From Streptomyces pyxinae (GTDB lineage: Bacteria > Actinomycetota > Actinomycetes > Streptomycetales > Streptomycetaceae), in NCBI RefSeq assembly GCF_024756275.1, contig NZ_JANUGQ010000029.1, positions 24,820 through 88,819 of the forward strand: a stretch of 64,000 nt of DNA, given 5' to 3'. Numbering within the stretch: the first letter of the stretch is position 1; each line of letters opens with the position of its first letter. Below the pieces are notes generated by a model. The model was not told where the DNA came from. It searched no databases and saw only the letters and a program-made list of their open reading frames with translations. Positions 35,135 to 44,889 of the stretch are shown in pieces. The translations under genes were made by a program, and so were the position numbers.

Positions 35135-36262
35135 ATGACGAGCTTCGGTGGTGCCGAGATGGTCGACTGGAACCTCGCGGTGGCGACCGCGACCCGCCTG
35201 GTGCGGCCGGGGCCCGAGGTGAGCCGGGACGAGGCGCGCGAGGTGGTCGCGGAGCTGCGCCGGCACGCCAAGGCGGCGGAGGAGCATGTCCGGGCGTTCA
35301 CCCGGATGACGCAGGATCAGCACCGGCCGGACGACACCCCGGTGCTGGTGATCGACCGGCCCGGCTGGGTGCGGGCCAATGTGGCGGGCTTCCGGGAACT
35401 GCTGAAGCCGCTGCTCGACAAGGCGAAGGAGCGCCGCGACGCCACCCCGGGCGGCGCGGTGCTGGGCGCGGTCGGCGGCAAGGTGACCGGGGTGGAACTG
35501 GGGGTGCTGCTCTCCTTCCTGGCCTCCCGGGTGCTCGGCCAGTACGAGACCTTCGCCCCGGTCACCCGGGAGCTGCCGGCCGGGGCGAACGGCGGCGGCC
35601 GGCTGCTGCTGGTGGCGCCGAACATCGTCCATGTGGAGCGGGAACTGGAGGCGGACCCGCACGACTTCCGGCTCTGGGTCTGTCTGCACGAGGAGACCCA
35701 CCGGACCCAGTTCACCGCCGTGCCCTGGCTCCGCGACCATCTGCGCGGGGAGATCCAGTCCTTCCTGGCCGCCACCGACATGGACCCCGGCGCGGTGCTG
35801 GAACGGCTGCGGGAGGCCGCCCAGTCGCTGGTCGGGGCGCGTCCCGAGGGCGAGGCGGACGAGGACGGCCGCTCGCTGGTCGAGCTGGTCCAGACGCCGG
35901 AGCAGCGGGAGATCCTGGGCCGGCTGACCGCCGTGATGTCGCTGCTGGAGGGCCACGCCGACTATGTGATGGACGGGGTCGGCCCGCATGTGGTGCCCTC
36001 GGTCGCGGAGATCCGGGAGAAGTTCCAGCAGCGCCGGGCGCGCGGAGCCTCCCGGCTCGACCTGGCCCTCCGCCGGCTGCTGGGGCTCGACGCCAAGCTG
36101 CGCCAGTACCGGGACGGCGAGCGGTTCGTCCGGGCGGTGGTGGAGGAGGTCGGCATGGACGGCTTCAACCGGGTCTGGACCTCCCCGAACACGCTGCCGA
36201 CCAAGGCGGAGATCGCCAAACCCGCGGACTGGGTCGCGCGGGTGCACCGCAGGGCGGAGTGA
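35135..36262 (+). CDS. Zinc-dependent metalloprotease-like protein (DUF2342, F420-associated family)
   Basis: This 375-residue protein belongs to the DUF2342/coenzyme F420 biosynthesis-associated family. It has the gluzincin motif HEETH at about 185-189 (FRLWVCLHEETHRTQFTAVP) with a later GHADYVMDGVG that could supply the third ligand, and VLVIDRPGWVRANVAGFREL near the start. Family naming comes from co-occurrence with F420 genes; the real substrate is unknown. The ATG at 35135 is followed by a second Met at 35159 (MVDWNLAVATA) which may be the real start. The gene sits between dacB and tilS as in other streptomycetes. Confidence 0.85.
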   Translation: MTSFGGAEMVDWNLAVATATRLVRPGPEVSRDEAREVVAELRRHAKAAEEHVRAFTRMTQDQHRPDDTPVLVIDRPGWVRANVAGFRELLKPLLDKAKERRDATPGGAVLGAVGGKVTGVELGVLLSFLASRVLGQYETFAPVTRELPAGANGGGRLLLVAPNIVHVERELEADPHDFRLWVCLHEETHRTQFTAVPWLRDHLRGEIQSFLAATDMDPGAVLERLREAAQSLVGARPEGEADEDGRSLVELVQTPEQREILGRLTAVMSLLEGHADYVMDGVGPHVVPSVAEIREKFQQRRARGASRLDLALRRLLGLDAKLRQYRDGERFVRAVVEEVGMDGFNRVWTSPNTLPTKAEIAKPADWVARVHRRAE

Positions 36263-36672
36263 AGGGCGCGGGGTGGAACGGCGGGCCCGGGACGGGAGCG
36301 ATGTGCCGGAGCGGAGAGGGGTGTGCGGGGCGGCGTGCGGAGCGCGCGGCGGTCGCGGGCAGCCGAACGCCCTCCCAATCACCCATCCGAGGGACCGTGG
36401 GTCGGGGATAGGCGTGCGATGCTCGGGGAACGACCGTGTTCTGTCACCATCGACGCACTCTGAGTGACTGTGTGACCGCACTCGTGCGGCCGCCGGTCGC
36501 CACCGGCCGCCGCCCCGGCCGGGTGCCGACCGGGTGGCCGGGCGAGTGACCGGGCGCCGGCGGGTGTCCGGCCGCGTGACCGACCGAGTGACCGACTGAG
36601 TGACCGAACCCCCCGGTCCGGCCGTTAAGACTCCGACCGAGCCACCCCAACTTCACACGAAGGGCACCGGAC
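36263..36672. other. Gene-free spacer, partly repeats
   Basis: No gene is supported. From about 36541 to 36609 the sequence is a series of gtgaccgac/gagtgaccgac units (about 9-10 bases). The tilS promoter is probably in the last 100 bases before 36673; gttaagactccg near 36624 is the AT-richest spot. Confidence 0.5.
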
Positions 36673-37692
36673 ATGGGTCCCCATCCTGCGGTCGCGGCGA
36701 TACGCCTGGCGGTCCGCCGCGAACTCCACGACGTACTCAACCGGCTCGCACACGACGAGCACCCCCCGGCCGCCGGCGAGCCCCCGCTCGTCCTGGTCGC
36801 CTGCTCCGGCGGCGCCGACTCCATGGCGCTCGCCTCCGCCCTCGCCTTCGAGGCCCGCAAGCTCTCCGTCCGCGCCGGCGCCGTCACCGTGGACCACGGC
36901 CTCCAGCCCGGCTCCGACCTCCGGGCCGCCGAGGTCGCCCAGCGGCTGACCGCGATGGGCCTGGCCCCCGTCGAGGCGGTCGCCGTCAGCGTCGGCCGCG
37001 CCGGCGGGCCCGAGGCCGCCGCCCGGGACGCCCGGTACGCCGCCCTGGACGAGGCCGCCGGGCGGCTGGGCGCCGTCGCCGTGCTGCTCGGCCACACCCG
37101 GGACGACCAGGCCGAGACCGTGCTGCTCGGCCTCGCCCGGGGATCCGGCATCCGCTCGCTCTCCGGCATGGCCGCCGTCACCGGGGCGGCCGGCCGTTAC
37201 CGCCGCCCCTTCCTCCAGCTCGACCGGCAGACCGCCCGCAAGGCGTGTCTGGTCCAGTCGCTGCCGGTCTGGGACGACCCGATGAACGCCGACCCGGCCT
37301 ACACCCGCTCCCGGCTCCGCCACGAGGGCCTCCCCGCCCTGGAGAAATCGCTCGGCAAGGGCGTGGTGGAGGCACTGGCCCGCACCGCCCGGCTCTGCCG
37401 GGACGACGCCGACGCGCTGGACGCCTGGGCCGCCGAGGCGGACGCCTCCGTACGGGACGGGGACGGCCTGCTGGAGTGCGCCAAGCTGTACGCGCTGCCG
37501 CCCGCCGTGCGCCGCCGGGTGCTGCGCCGCGCGGCCGTCGCGGAGGGCTCACCGGCCGGCTCGCTGTTCGCCCGGCACATCGAGGAGATGGACCGCCTGA
37601 TCACCGGCTGGCGCGGTCAGGGGGCCATCAACCTGCCCGGCCGCGTCGTGGCCCGGCGGCAGGGTGGCAGACTGGTCATCCGGCAAGGCTGA
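36673..37692 (+). CDS. tilS: tRNA(Ile)-lysidine synthase
   Basis: This 339-residue enzyme converts the C34 of tRNA-Ile(CAU) to lysidine so the codon AUA is read correctly. It has the PP-loop SGGADS at residues 45-50, then VTVDHGLQPGSDLRAAEVAQ, LGHTRDDQAETVLLGLARGS and RPFLQLDRQ, all conserved. The C-terminal domain (ALPPAVRRRVLRRAAVAEGS) is the short actinobacterial form. ATG 36673 follows cgaagggcaccggac. It is followed by hpt with a 28-base gap; the pair usually co-transcribes. Confidence 0.96.
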   Translation: MGPHPAVAAIRLAVRRELHDVLNRLAHDEHPPAAGEPPLVLVACSGGADSMALASALAFEARKLSVRAGAVTVDHGLQPGSDLRAAEVAQRLTAMGLAPVEAVAVSVGRAGGPEAAARDARYAALDEAAGRLGAVAVLLGHTRDDQAETVLLGLARGSGIRSLSGMAAVTGAAGRYRRPFLQLDRQTARKACLVQSLPVWDDPMNADPAYTRSRLRHEGLPALEKSLGKGVVEALARTARLCRDDADALDAWAAEADASVRDGDGLLECAKLYALPPAVRRRVLRRAAVAEGSPAGSLFARHIEEMDRLITGWRGQGAINLPGRVVARRQGGRLVIRQG

Positions 37693-37720
37693 CGCAGGCT
37701 GCAACGAAAGTGACCCCCGG

Positions 37721-38275
37721 GTGAACGAGAAAGACATGGGCACCGACCTCAAGTCGGTGCTCATCACCAAGGAAGAGATCGGCGCGAAGCTGGCGGAGCT
37801 CGCCGCGAAGATCGACGCCGAGTACGCGGGCAAGGACCTTCTTCTGGTCGGTGTCCTCAAGGGCGCCGTGATGGTGATGGCCGACCTCGCCCGGGCGCTG
37901 TCCACCCCGGTCACCATGGACTGGATGGCCGTCTCCTCGTACGGGGCGGGCACCCAGTCCTCCGGCGTGGTCCGGATCCTCAAGGACCTGGACACCGACA
38001 TCAAGGGCAAGCACGTCCTGATCGTCGAGGACATCATCGACTCCGGCCTGACCCTGTCCTGGCTGCTGTCGAACCTCGGCTCGCGCGAGCCGGCCTCGCT
38101 GGAGGTCTGCACCCTGCTGCGCAAGCCGGAGGCGGCCAAGGTCGCGATCGACGTGAAGTGGATCGGCTTCGACATCCCCAACGAGTTCGTGGTCGGCTAC
38201 GGGCTGGACTACGCGGAGAAGTTCCGCAACCTCCCGTTCGTCGGTACCCTCGCGCCGCACGTCTACGGCGGCTGA
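37721..38275 (+). CDS. hpt: Hypoxanthine phosphoribosyltransferase
   Basis: This 184-residue purine salvage enzyme makes IMP from hypoxanthine and PRPP. It has the PRPP loop HVLIVEDIIDSGLTLSWLLS, MDWMAVSSYGAGTQSSGVVR and VVGYGLDYAEKFRNLPFVGT. GTG 37721 (VNEKDMGTDLK) or the ATG at 37736 (MGTDLKSVLITKEEIGAKLA) could start it; I give the longer form but the shorter matches many relatives. It follows tilS and precedes the two hairpins before ftsH. Confidence 0.95.
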   Translation: MNEKDMGTDLKSVLITKEEIGAKLAELAAKIDAEYAGKDLLLVGVLKGAVMVMADLARALSTPVTMDWMAVSSYGAGTQSSGVVRILKDLDTDIKGKHVLIVEDIIDSGLTLSWLLSNLGSREPASLEVCTLLRKPEAAKVAIDVKWIGFDIPNEFVVGYGLDYAEKFRNLPFVGTLAPHVYGG

Positions 38276-38313
38276 CCGCCGCCGGGCGCGCCCCCGGCCC
38301 CGGGCCCGTATCA

Positions 38314-38356
38314 CTCCGGCGGGGGCCCGCCGGAGTCCGGACCCCCGGGGGTCCGG
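38314..38356 (+). terminator. Double hairpin after hpt
   Basis: ctccggcggg (38314-38323) pairs with cccgccggag (38326-38335), and right after it ccggaccccc (38337-38346) pairs with gggggtccgg (38347-38356). Two 10-bp stems in a row lie between hpt and ftsH, a likely terminator. Confidence 0.55.
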
Positions 38357-38527
38357 GGGCGGACCCGGCACGGGAACCCAGACCCCCTTCCCGCCGTTGG
38401 AGCATGGGAAGACGGTCGCGGGTGACAATGCTGGGGTACCGTCCGAAGAACAGTCTTTTTCCGCAGCTTTTCCCACAGCAGCATTTACCTACGGGCAGGA
38501 GGGACGGGGCGGCACCGCCTCGTATGG

Positions 38528-40633
<2,106 letters not shown>

Positions 40634-40653
40634 CGCACGGCTCACGCACCACC

Positions 40654-40681
40654 GCCGGGAGGGCTTCCGGGCCCTCCCGGC
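40654..40681 (+). terminator. ftsH terminator hairpin
   Basis: gccgggagggc (40654-40664) pairs perfectly with gccctcccggc (40671-40681) across a six-base loop, 20 bases after the ftsH stop. Confidence 0.75.
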
Positions 40682-40713
40682 TCCCGGCACCCGTCCGACC
40701 CGGAATGCGGATC

Positions 40714-40750
40714 GCGCCCCCCAGGTTCTAGCCTGGGGGGCGCGGTTTTG
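40714..40750 (+). terminator. Intrinsic terminator upstream of folE
   Basis: gcgccccccagg and cctggggggcgc form a perfect 12-bp stem with loop ttctag (40714-40743), followed by ggttttgtg and gattttt. This is the only terminator in the window with a real T-rich tail. It ends about 45 bases before the folE start. Confidence 0.85.
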
Positions 40751-40790
40751 TGTGATTTTTGTGCGGACAAGCAAACGGAACGAGGCACAG

Positions 40791-41396
40791 ATGATCGACC
40801 CGGTGACGCTGGACGGCGGCGGTCCGATCGGCGAGTTCGACGCGAAGCGGGCCGAGAACGCCGTACGGGAACTCCTCATCGCGGTCGGCGAGAACCCCGA
40901 CCGGGAGGGCCTGCGGGAGACCCCGGCCCGGGTGGCGCGTGCCTACCGCGAACTGCTGGCCGGGCTGCGCCAGGAGCCCGAGGACGTGCTGACGACCACC
41001 TTCGACCTGGGCCACGACGAGATGGTGCTGGTCCGGGACATCGAGATCGTCAGCCTCTGCGAGCACCATCTGCTGCCCTTCCACGGCGTGGCGCACGTGG
41101 GCTACGTCCCGGCCGACACCGGCAAGATAACCGGCCTCTCCAAGCTGGCCCGGCTGGTCGAGGTCTTCGCCCGCCGCCCCCAGGTCCAGGAGCGGCTCAC
41201 CACGCAGATCGCGGACTCCCTGATGCGCATCCTGGAGGCCCGGGGCGCCATCGTCGTCATCGAGGCCGAGCACATGTGCATGTCCGTCCGCGGCATCCGC
41301 AAGCCCGGCGCCAAGACCACCACCTCCGCCGTCCGCGGCCAGCTCCGCGACGCCACCACCCGCGCCGAGGCCATGAGCCTCATCCTGGCGCGGTAG
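40791..41396 (+). CDS. folE: GTP cyclohydrolase I
   Basis: This 201-residue FolE converts GTP to dihydroneopterin triphosphate, the first step of folate synthesis. It has RVARAYRELLAGL, then IEIVSLCEHHLLPFHGVAHV with zinc ligands Cys and His, KLARLVEVFARRPQVQERLT, and EAEHMCMSVRGIRKPGAKTT with the third zinc Cys. ATG 40791 follows acgaggcac; the earlier open codons (MIFVRTSKRNEAQ) start before the promoter zone. It lies on the opposite strand from, and convergent with, the folP-folB-folK cluster. Confidence 0.97.
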   Translation: MIDPVTLDGGGPIGEFDAKRAENAVRELLIAVGENPDREGLRETPARVARAYRELLAGLRQEPEDVLTTTFDLGHDEMVLVRDIEIVSLCEHHLLPFHGVAHVGYVPADTGKITGLSKLARLVEVFARRPQVQERLTTQIADSLMRILEARGAIVVIEAEHMCMSVRGIRKPGAKTTTSAVRGQLRDATTRAEAMSLILAR

Positions 41397-41500
41397 CACC
41401 CGGAGCAGGGACCGAGCGGGCCGGCCCGGAGCGGGGCCGTCCCGGTCCGGGAGCCGCCCGCAGCCGGGCCGGTGGCCGTGGAGTCGGGCCCGGGCCGGGG

Positions 41501-41983
41501 TCAGGCGGTCTGGGCCGGGGTGTCGGTGTCGTCATCCTCGGGGAGCCTGAGGACGCGCTCCAGGAAGAAGGCGGCGGCGACCACGGCGGCGCCGGCGAGG
41601 ACCGAGCAGCCGGCGTAGATGGCCTGGTCGCGGCGGGCCGGGACGTCCAGGACGCCGAGCAACTGGACGCCGACGCCGCCGTACATCCCGGCCACCAGCG
41701 CGGCGACCAGGGCGCTGGCCTGGCCGAAGACCACCGCCCGGGCGGCCATCATGGGCTCCACGCCCTTGGCGCCTGGGCGGCGCTCCCGCTGGGCGCGCAG
41801 CCGGGCGCGGAGCGAGAGGGCGGTGGCCAGCAGGACGGCCGCGATCACGGCCAGCACCACGGGCGCGGCCAGGGGCACGCTCGGCAGGGTGCCGAACGAT
41901 TCCCAGAGCCGCGCCCCGGCCCAGGACAGGACGCCGGCCACGACGAAGAGTCCGGCCAGTACCTTGACCCGCAGTTGCTTCAC
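41501..41983 (-). CDS. DUF3180 membrane protein
   Basis: This 160-residue protein has four membrane helices (LFVVAGVLSWAGARLWESFG, PVVLAVIAAVLLATALSLRA, GQASALVAALVAGMYGGVGV, and AIYAGCSVLAGAAVVAAAFF) and a short acidic tail. DUF3180 proteins are regularly found just after folK in actinobacteria but have no known function. GTG 41983 (VKQLRVKVLAGLFVVAG) has AAGGA eight bases upstream. It is the last gene of the folate operon. Confidence 0.88.
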   Translation of the reverse strand: MKQLRVKVLAGLFVVAGVLSWAGARLWESFGTLPSVPLAAPVVLAVIAAVLLATALSLRARLRAQRERRPGAKGVEPMMAARAVVFGQASALVAALVAGMYGGVGVQLLGVLDVPARRDQAIYAGCSVLAGAAVVAAAFFLERVLRLPEDDDTDTPAQTA

Positions 41984-42072
41984 CGGGTGTCGTCCTTCGT
42001 GTCGGGGCTCGCGCCAGGGCCGGTGGGCCCGCGGAGGGCGCGGCCGGTTTGCCGGGGCCCGCGGGGCCGGGC

Positions 42073-42672
42073 CTACTCGGGGAGGCGGAGCTCCAGGTCG
42101 CCGCGGGCCTGGACGCCGTCCTCGCCGACGCCGGCCAGCAGCTCGGCCACCGCCCCGACCCCGGGGAGCTGGGCGTCCGGCTCCACGTCGTGCCACGGGC
42201 GCAGCACGAAGGCCCGCTCGTGGGCGCGCGGATGGGGGAGCGTGAGCAGCGGGTCGTCGGAGACCACATCGGCGTACGAGACGATGTCCACGTCGATGGT
42301 GCGCGGGCCCCAGCGCTCGTCGCGGACCCGGTGGAACGCCTCCTCCACCGCGTGCGCCCGCTCCAGCAGGGAGTCCGGCGGCAGGGTGGTCTTCACCACG
42401 ACCACCGCGTTGAAGTAGGACGGCTGGCTGCTCGGGTCCACGCCCCAGGGCTCGGTCTCGTACACCGGGGAGACGGCCTTGACCCGCAGCCCCGGGGTGT
42501 CCTCCAGCGCGTCGACGGCGCCCTGCAGGGTCTCCATCCGGTTGCCCAGGTTGGCGCCCAGCGAGAGCACGGCCCAGCGCGGGTTGGAGAGCGTGCTGTC
42601 GGCGGCGTCCACCTGGGCCGTCACGGACGCGGGTACCGGCTGGACCGTGGGGTCGGTCGGCGTGCTGTTCAT
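42073..42672 (-). CDS. folK: 2-amino-4-hydroxy-6-hydroxymethyldihydropteridine diphosphokinase
   Basis: This 199-residue HPPK transfers pyrophosphate to 6-hydroxymethyl-dihydropterin. It has AVLSLGANLGNRMETLQGAV, SPVYETEPWGVDPSSQPSYF, VRDERWGPRTIDVDIVSYAD with catalytic Asp pair, and LPHPRAHERAFVLRPWHD. The first 30 residues are an extra tail common in Streptomyces FolK. The start ATG at 42672 overlaps the folB stop (ATGA), so it is coupled to folB. Confidence 0.95.
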   Translation of the reverse strand: MNSTPTDPTVQPVPASVTAQVDAADSTLSNPRWAVLSLGANLGNRMETLQGAVDALEDTPGLRVKAVSPVYETEPWGVDPSSQPSYFNAVVVVKTTLPPDSLLERAHAVEEAFHRVRDERWGPRTIDVDIVSYADVVSDDPLLTLPHPRAHERAFVLRPWHDVEPDAQLPGVGAVAELLAGVGEDGVQARGDLELRLPE

Positions 42673-43028
42673 GCGCGGCTCCGGGTGATGGTGATGGTCA
42701 CGTCGTCGAACGGAACGGTGATCGGGGCGTCGGGTTTGTGCACGACCACCTCGACCTCCTGCACTCCGTCGTGTTTCAGGCAGCGCTGCGCGATCCGCTC
42801 CGCGAGCGTCTCGATGAGGTCGACCGGGTCGCCCTGGACGACCTCCACGACCTCCTCGGCCACGATGCCGTAGTGCACGGTCTTCGCCAGGTCGTCGTCG
42901 GCCGCGGCCGGGCGGGTGTCGAGGCCGAGCACCAGGTCCACGATGAAGGTCTGCCCCTCCTCGCGCTCCCGGGGGAAGACGCCATGGTGCCCACGGGCCT
43001 TGAGGCCGCGCAGCGCGACACGATCCAC
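42669..43028 (-). CDS. folB: Dihydroneopterin aldolase
   Basis: This 119-residue FolB cleaves dihydroneopterin to 6-hydroxymethyl-dihydropterin. It has LRGLKARGHHGVFPREREEG, DLAKTVHYGIVAEEVVEVVQ and DLIETLAERIAQRCLKHDGV, ending with ITVPFDDVTITITR. GTG 43028 (VDRVALRG) has AGGAG eight bases upstream; the GTG at 43037 would overlap that ribosome site. It lies between the NTF2-like gene and folK in the operon. Confidence 0.95.
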   Translation of the reverse strand: MDRVALRGLKARGHHGVFPREREEGQTFIVDLVLGLDTRPAAADDDLAKTVHYGIVAEEVVEVVQGDPVDLIETLAERIAQRCLKHDGVQEVEVVVHKPDAPITVPFDDVTITITRSRA

Positions 43029-43228
43029 GCGAATCACTCCTGCTTTCGTCGGTCCGGCGGGCAGCCGGCCGGGTGCGGTCGGCGCGGTTGCCCTCTTCGA
43101 ATCTACCTGCGAGCTCGGACAGCCCCCGCCCGTGGGCCCCGCCTACCCCGCCGGGGCGGCTCCGTCACCGCCCGGTCACCGCGCGTTCCGGCCGGGTCGG
43201 GGGCGGTTCCCGGCCCGGAGCATGCCGG

Positions 43229-43708
43229 TCAGGCGTCGTCGGGGGCGTCGTCCGCGCCGTCGAGGTCGTCGTCGTCACCGGACTCCGCGAGGACCGGGGA
43301 GCCGTGGTGCGACCAGAGCCGCCAGCCGTCCGGGGTGCGCCGGAACACATTGGTGGCGACCACCAGCTGGCCCACCAGCGGCCCCAGCTCGGCGCCCTCC
43401 TCGGCGGGGCCGCCGCTGAGGATGTTCTCGGTGCAGGTCACCAGCGCGGTGTCGGCCAGCACCGAGACCTTCACATCCGTCAGGAAGAACTGGATGTAGT
43501 CGGTGTTCGCCATGATCAGCGCGTACGAGCGGAGCACCTCGCCGCGCCCGGTGAGCACCGGCCAGCCGGGGTGGACGCAGGAGATCCCGCCCTCCCCGTC
43601 GTCCAGCCAGAGGTCGGAGATCTCGTCGAAGTCGCCGCGCTCCATCGCCTCGTAGAAGGCGGTGTTGGCCAGCTCGACCGCTTCGGTGTCCGTACGGGAC
43701 TCGCTCAT
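43229..43708 (-). CDS. NTF2/SnoaL-like protein in the folate operon
   Basis: This 159-residue protein has the cone-shaped NTF2-like fold pattern: AVELANTAFYEAMERGDFDE, LWLDDGEGGISCVHPGWPVL, then FLTDVKVSVLADTALVTCTE and VFRRTPDGWRLWSHHGSPVL. Such domains bind small molecules or act as auxiliary enzymes. It is encoded between folP (ATGA overlap) and folB, so a role in pterin handling is possible but unproven. The C-terminal tail is very acidic (ESGDDDDLDGADDAPDDA). Confidence 0.85.
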   Translation of the reverse strand: MSESRTDTEAVELANTAFYEAMERGDFDEISDLWLDDGEGGISCVHPGWPVLTGRGEVLRSYALIMANTDYIQFFLTDVKVSVLADTALVTCTENILSGGPAEEGAELGPLVGQLVVATNVFRRTPDGWRLWSHHGSPVLAESGDDDDLDGADDAPDDA

Positions 43709-44565
43709 GCGGCGCCCTCGACGGCCCGCGCGACCCGCACGGCGTCCGCCGTGGCCCGTACCTCGTGCACCCGCACCGCCCAGGCGCCCCGGTGGGCGGC
43801 GATGGCGGAGACGGCGGCGGTGGCCGCGTCGCGTTCCCTGGCCGGCGGTGGCGCGGTGCCCTCCCGGGCCAGTATGTGTCCCAGGAACCGCTTCCGGGAG
43901 GCGGCGATCAGCACCGGGCGGCCCAGCCCGCGCAGCGCGCCGATGCCGGCCAGCAGGGCCAGGTCGTGCGGGGCCTGCTTGGCGAAGCCCAGGCCCGGGT
44001 CGATCACCAGCCGCTCCGGCGGGATGCCGCCGTCCACGACCGCCGTCATCCGGTCGCGCAGCTCCGCGAGGACCTCGGGCACCACGTCCCGGTACACCGC
44101 GCGGCTGTTCATGCCGGCGCTGAAGCCGCGCCAGTGCATCACCACGAACGGCACCCCGGCGGCGGCGACGGACGGCACCATCTCCGGGTCGGCCAGGCCG
44201 CCGCTGACGTCGTTGACCAGGACCGCGCCGGCCTCGACCGCCCGGCGGGCGACGGTGGCGCGCATGGTGTCGACCGAGACGGTGACCCCCTCGGCGGTCA
44301 GCTGGCGGACCACCGGGACGACCCTGCGCAGCTCCTCCTCCTCGTCCACCCGGGGGGCGCCCGGGCGGGTGGACTCGCCGCCGACGTCCACCAGGTCGGC
44401 GCCCTCGGCGACCAGCGCCAGGCCGCGCTTGACGGCGGCCGTGGTGTCGAACCACCGGCCCCCGTCGGAGAAGGAGTCGGGGGTCACATTGACGACTCCC
44501 ATGACCGCGCAGCGGTCCCACTCCGGCAGGCCCGCGACCGTGCCCCGTCCACACAGCGTGTTCAT
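43705..44565 (-). CDS. folP: Dihydropteroate synthase
   Basis: This 286-residue enzyme joins 6-hydroxymethyl-dihydropterin diphosphate to p-aminobenzoate and is the target of sulfonamides. It has MGVVNVTPDSFSDGGRWFDT, VDVGGESTRPGAPRVDEEEE, VLVNDVSGGLADPEMV, VIDPGLGFAKQAPHDLALL and ASRKRFLGHILAREG, all the pterin- and phosphate-site motifs. The ATG at 44565 is the first gene of a five-gene operon (folP, NTF2-like, folB, folK, DUF3180). No second folP copy is visible. Confidence 0.96.
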   Translation of the reverse strand: MNTLCGRGTVAGLPEWDRCAVMGVVNVTPDSFSDGGRWFDTTAAVKRGLALVAEGADLVDVGGESTRPGAPRVDEEEELRRVVPVVRQLTAEGVTVSVDTMRATVARRAVEAGAVLVNDVSGGLADPEMVPSVAAAGVPFVVMHWRGFSAGMNSRAVYRDVVPEVLAELRDRMTAVVDGGIPPERLVIDPGLGFAKQAPHDLALLAGIGALRGLGRPVLIAASRKRFLGHILAREGTAPPPARERDAATAAVSAIAAHRGAWAVRVHEVRATADAVRVARAVEGAA

Positions 44566-44889
44566 GCGTCCAGCCTAGAGCGCGGGGAGGTCCCGGCGGG
44601 GCGCCCGGCCGCGATCGGGCCGTGCGGGACCCGGAACGCCGGGGGCCCGGGGGACCCGGGACACCGGGCCCCGCGGGCGTGGGGAGGGACGCGTCCGCCA
44701 CGGCCGGGCGGCGCGGGGGCCGACGGCACCGGCCGCACGGGGCGCGGTCGTCGCCGGTCCGGGCGGGGCCACCGGCCCGGCGGGGCGGGTTCGCCGCCGG
44801 TGGCCCGGCTCATGCGGCCGGCCGGGCTCACGCGGCGGCCACGCGAGGCGCGATGGTCGCGGCCGGCCCGGTCACCCGGCCGGCCGGGC
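44566..44889. other. Gene-free spacer with a short direct repeat
   Basis: There is no gene. cggccgggctcacgcggcg occurs at about 44819 and again at about 44880, where it includes the stop region of the lysyltransferase gene; the first copy looks like a duplication of that 3' end. The folP operon promoter should lie near 44570-44650. Confidence 0.5.
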
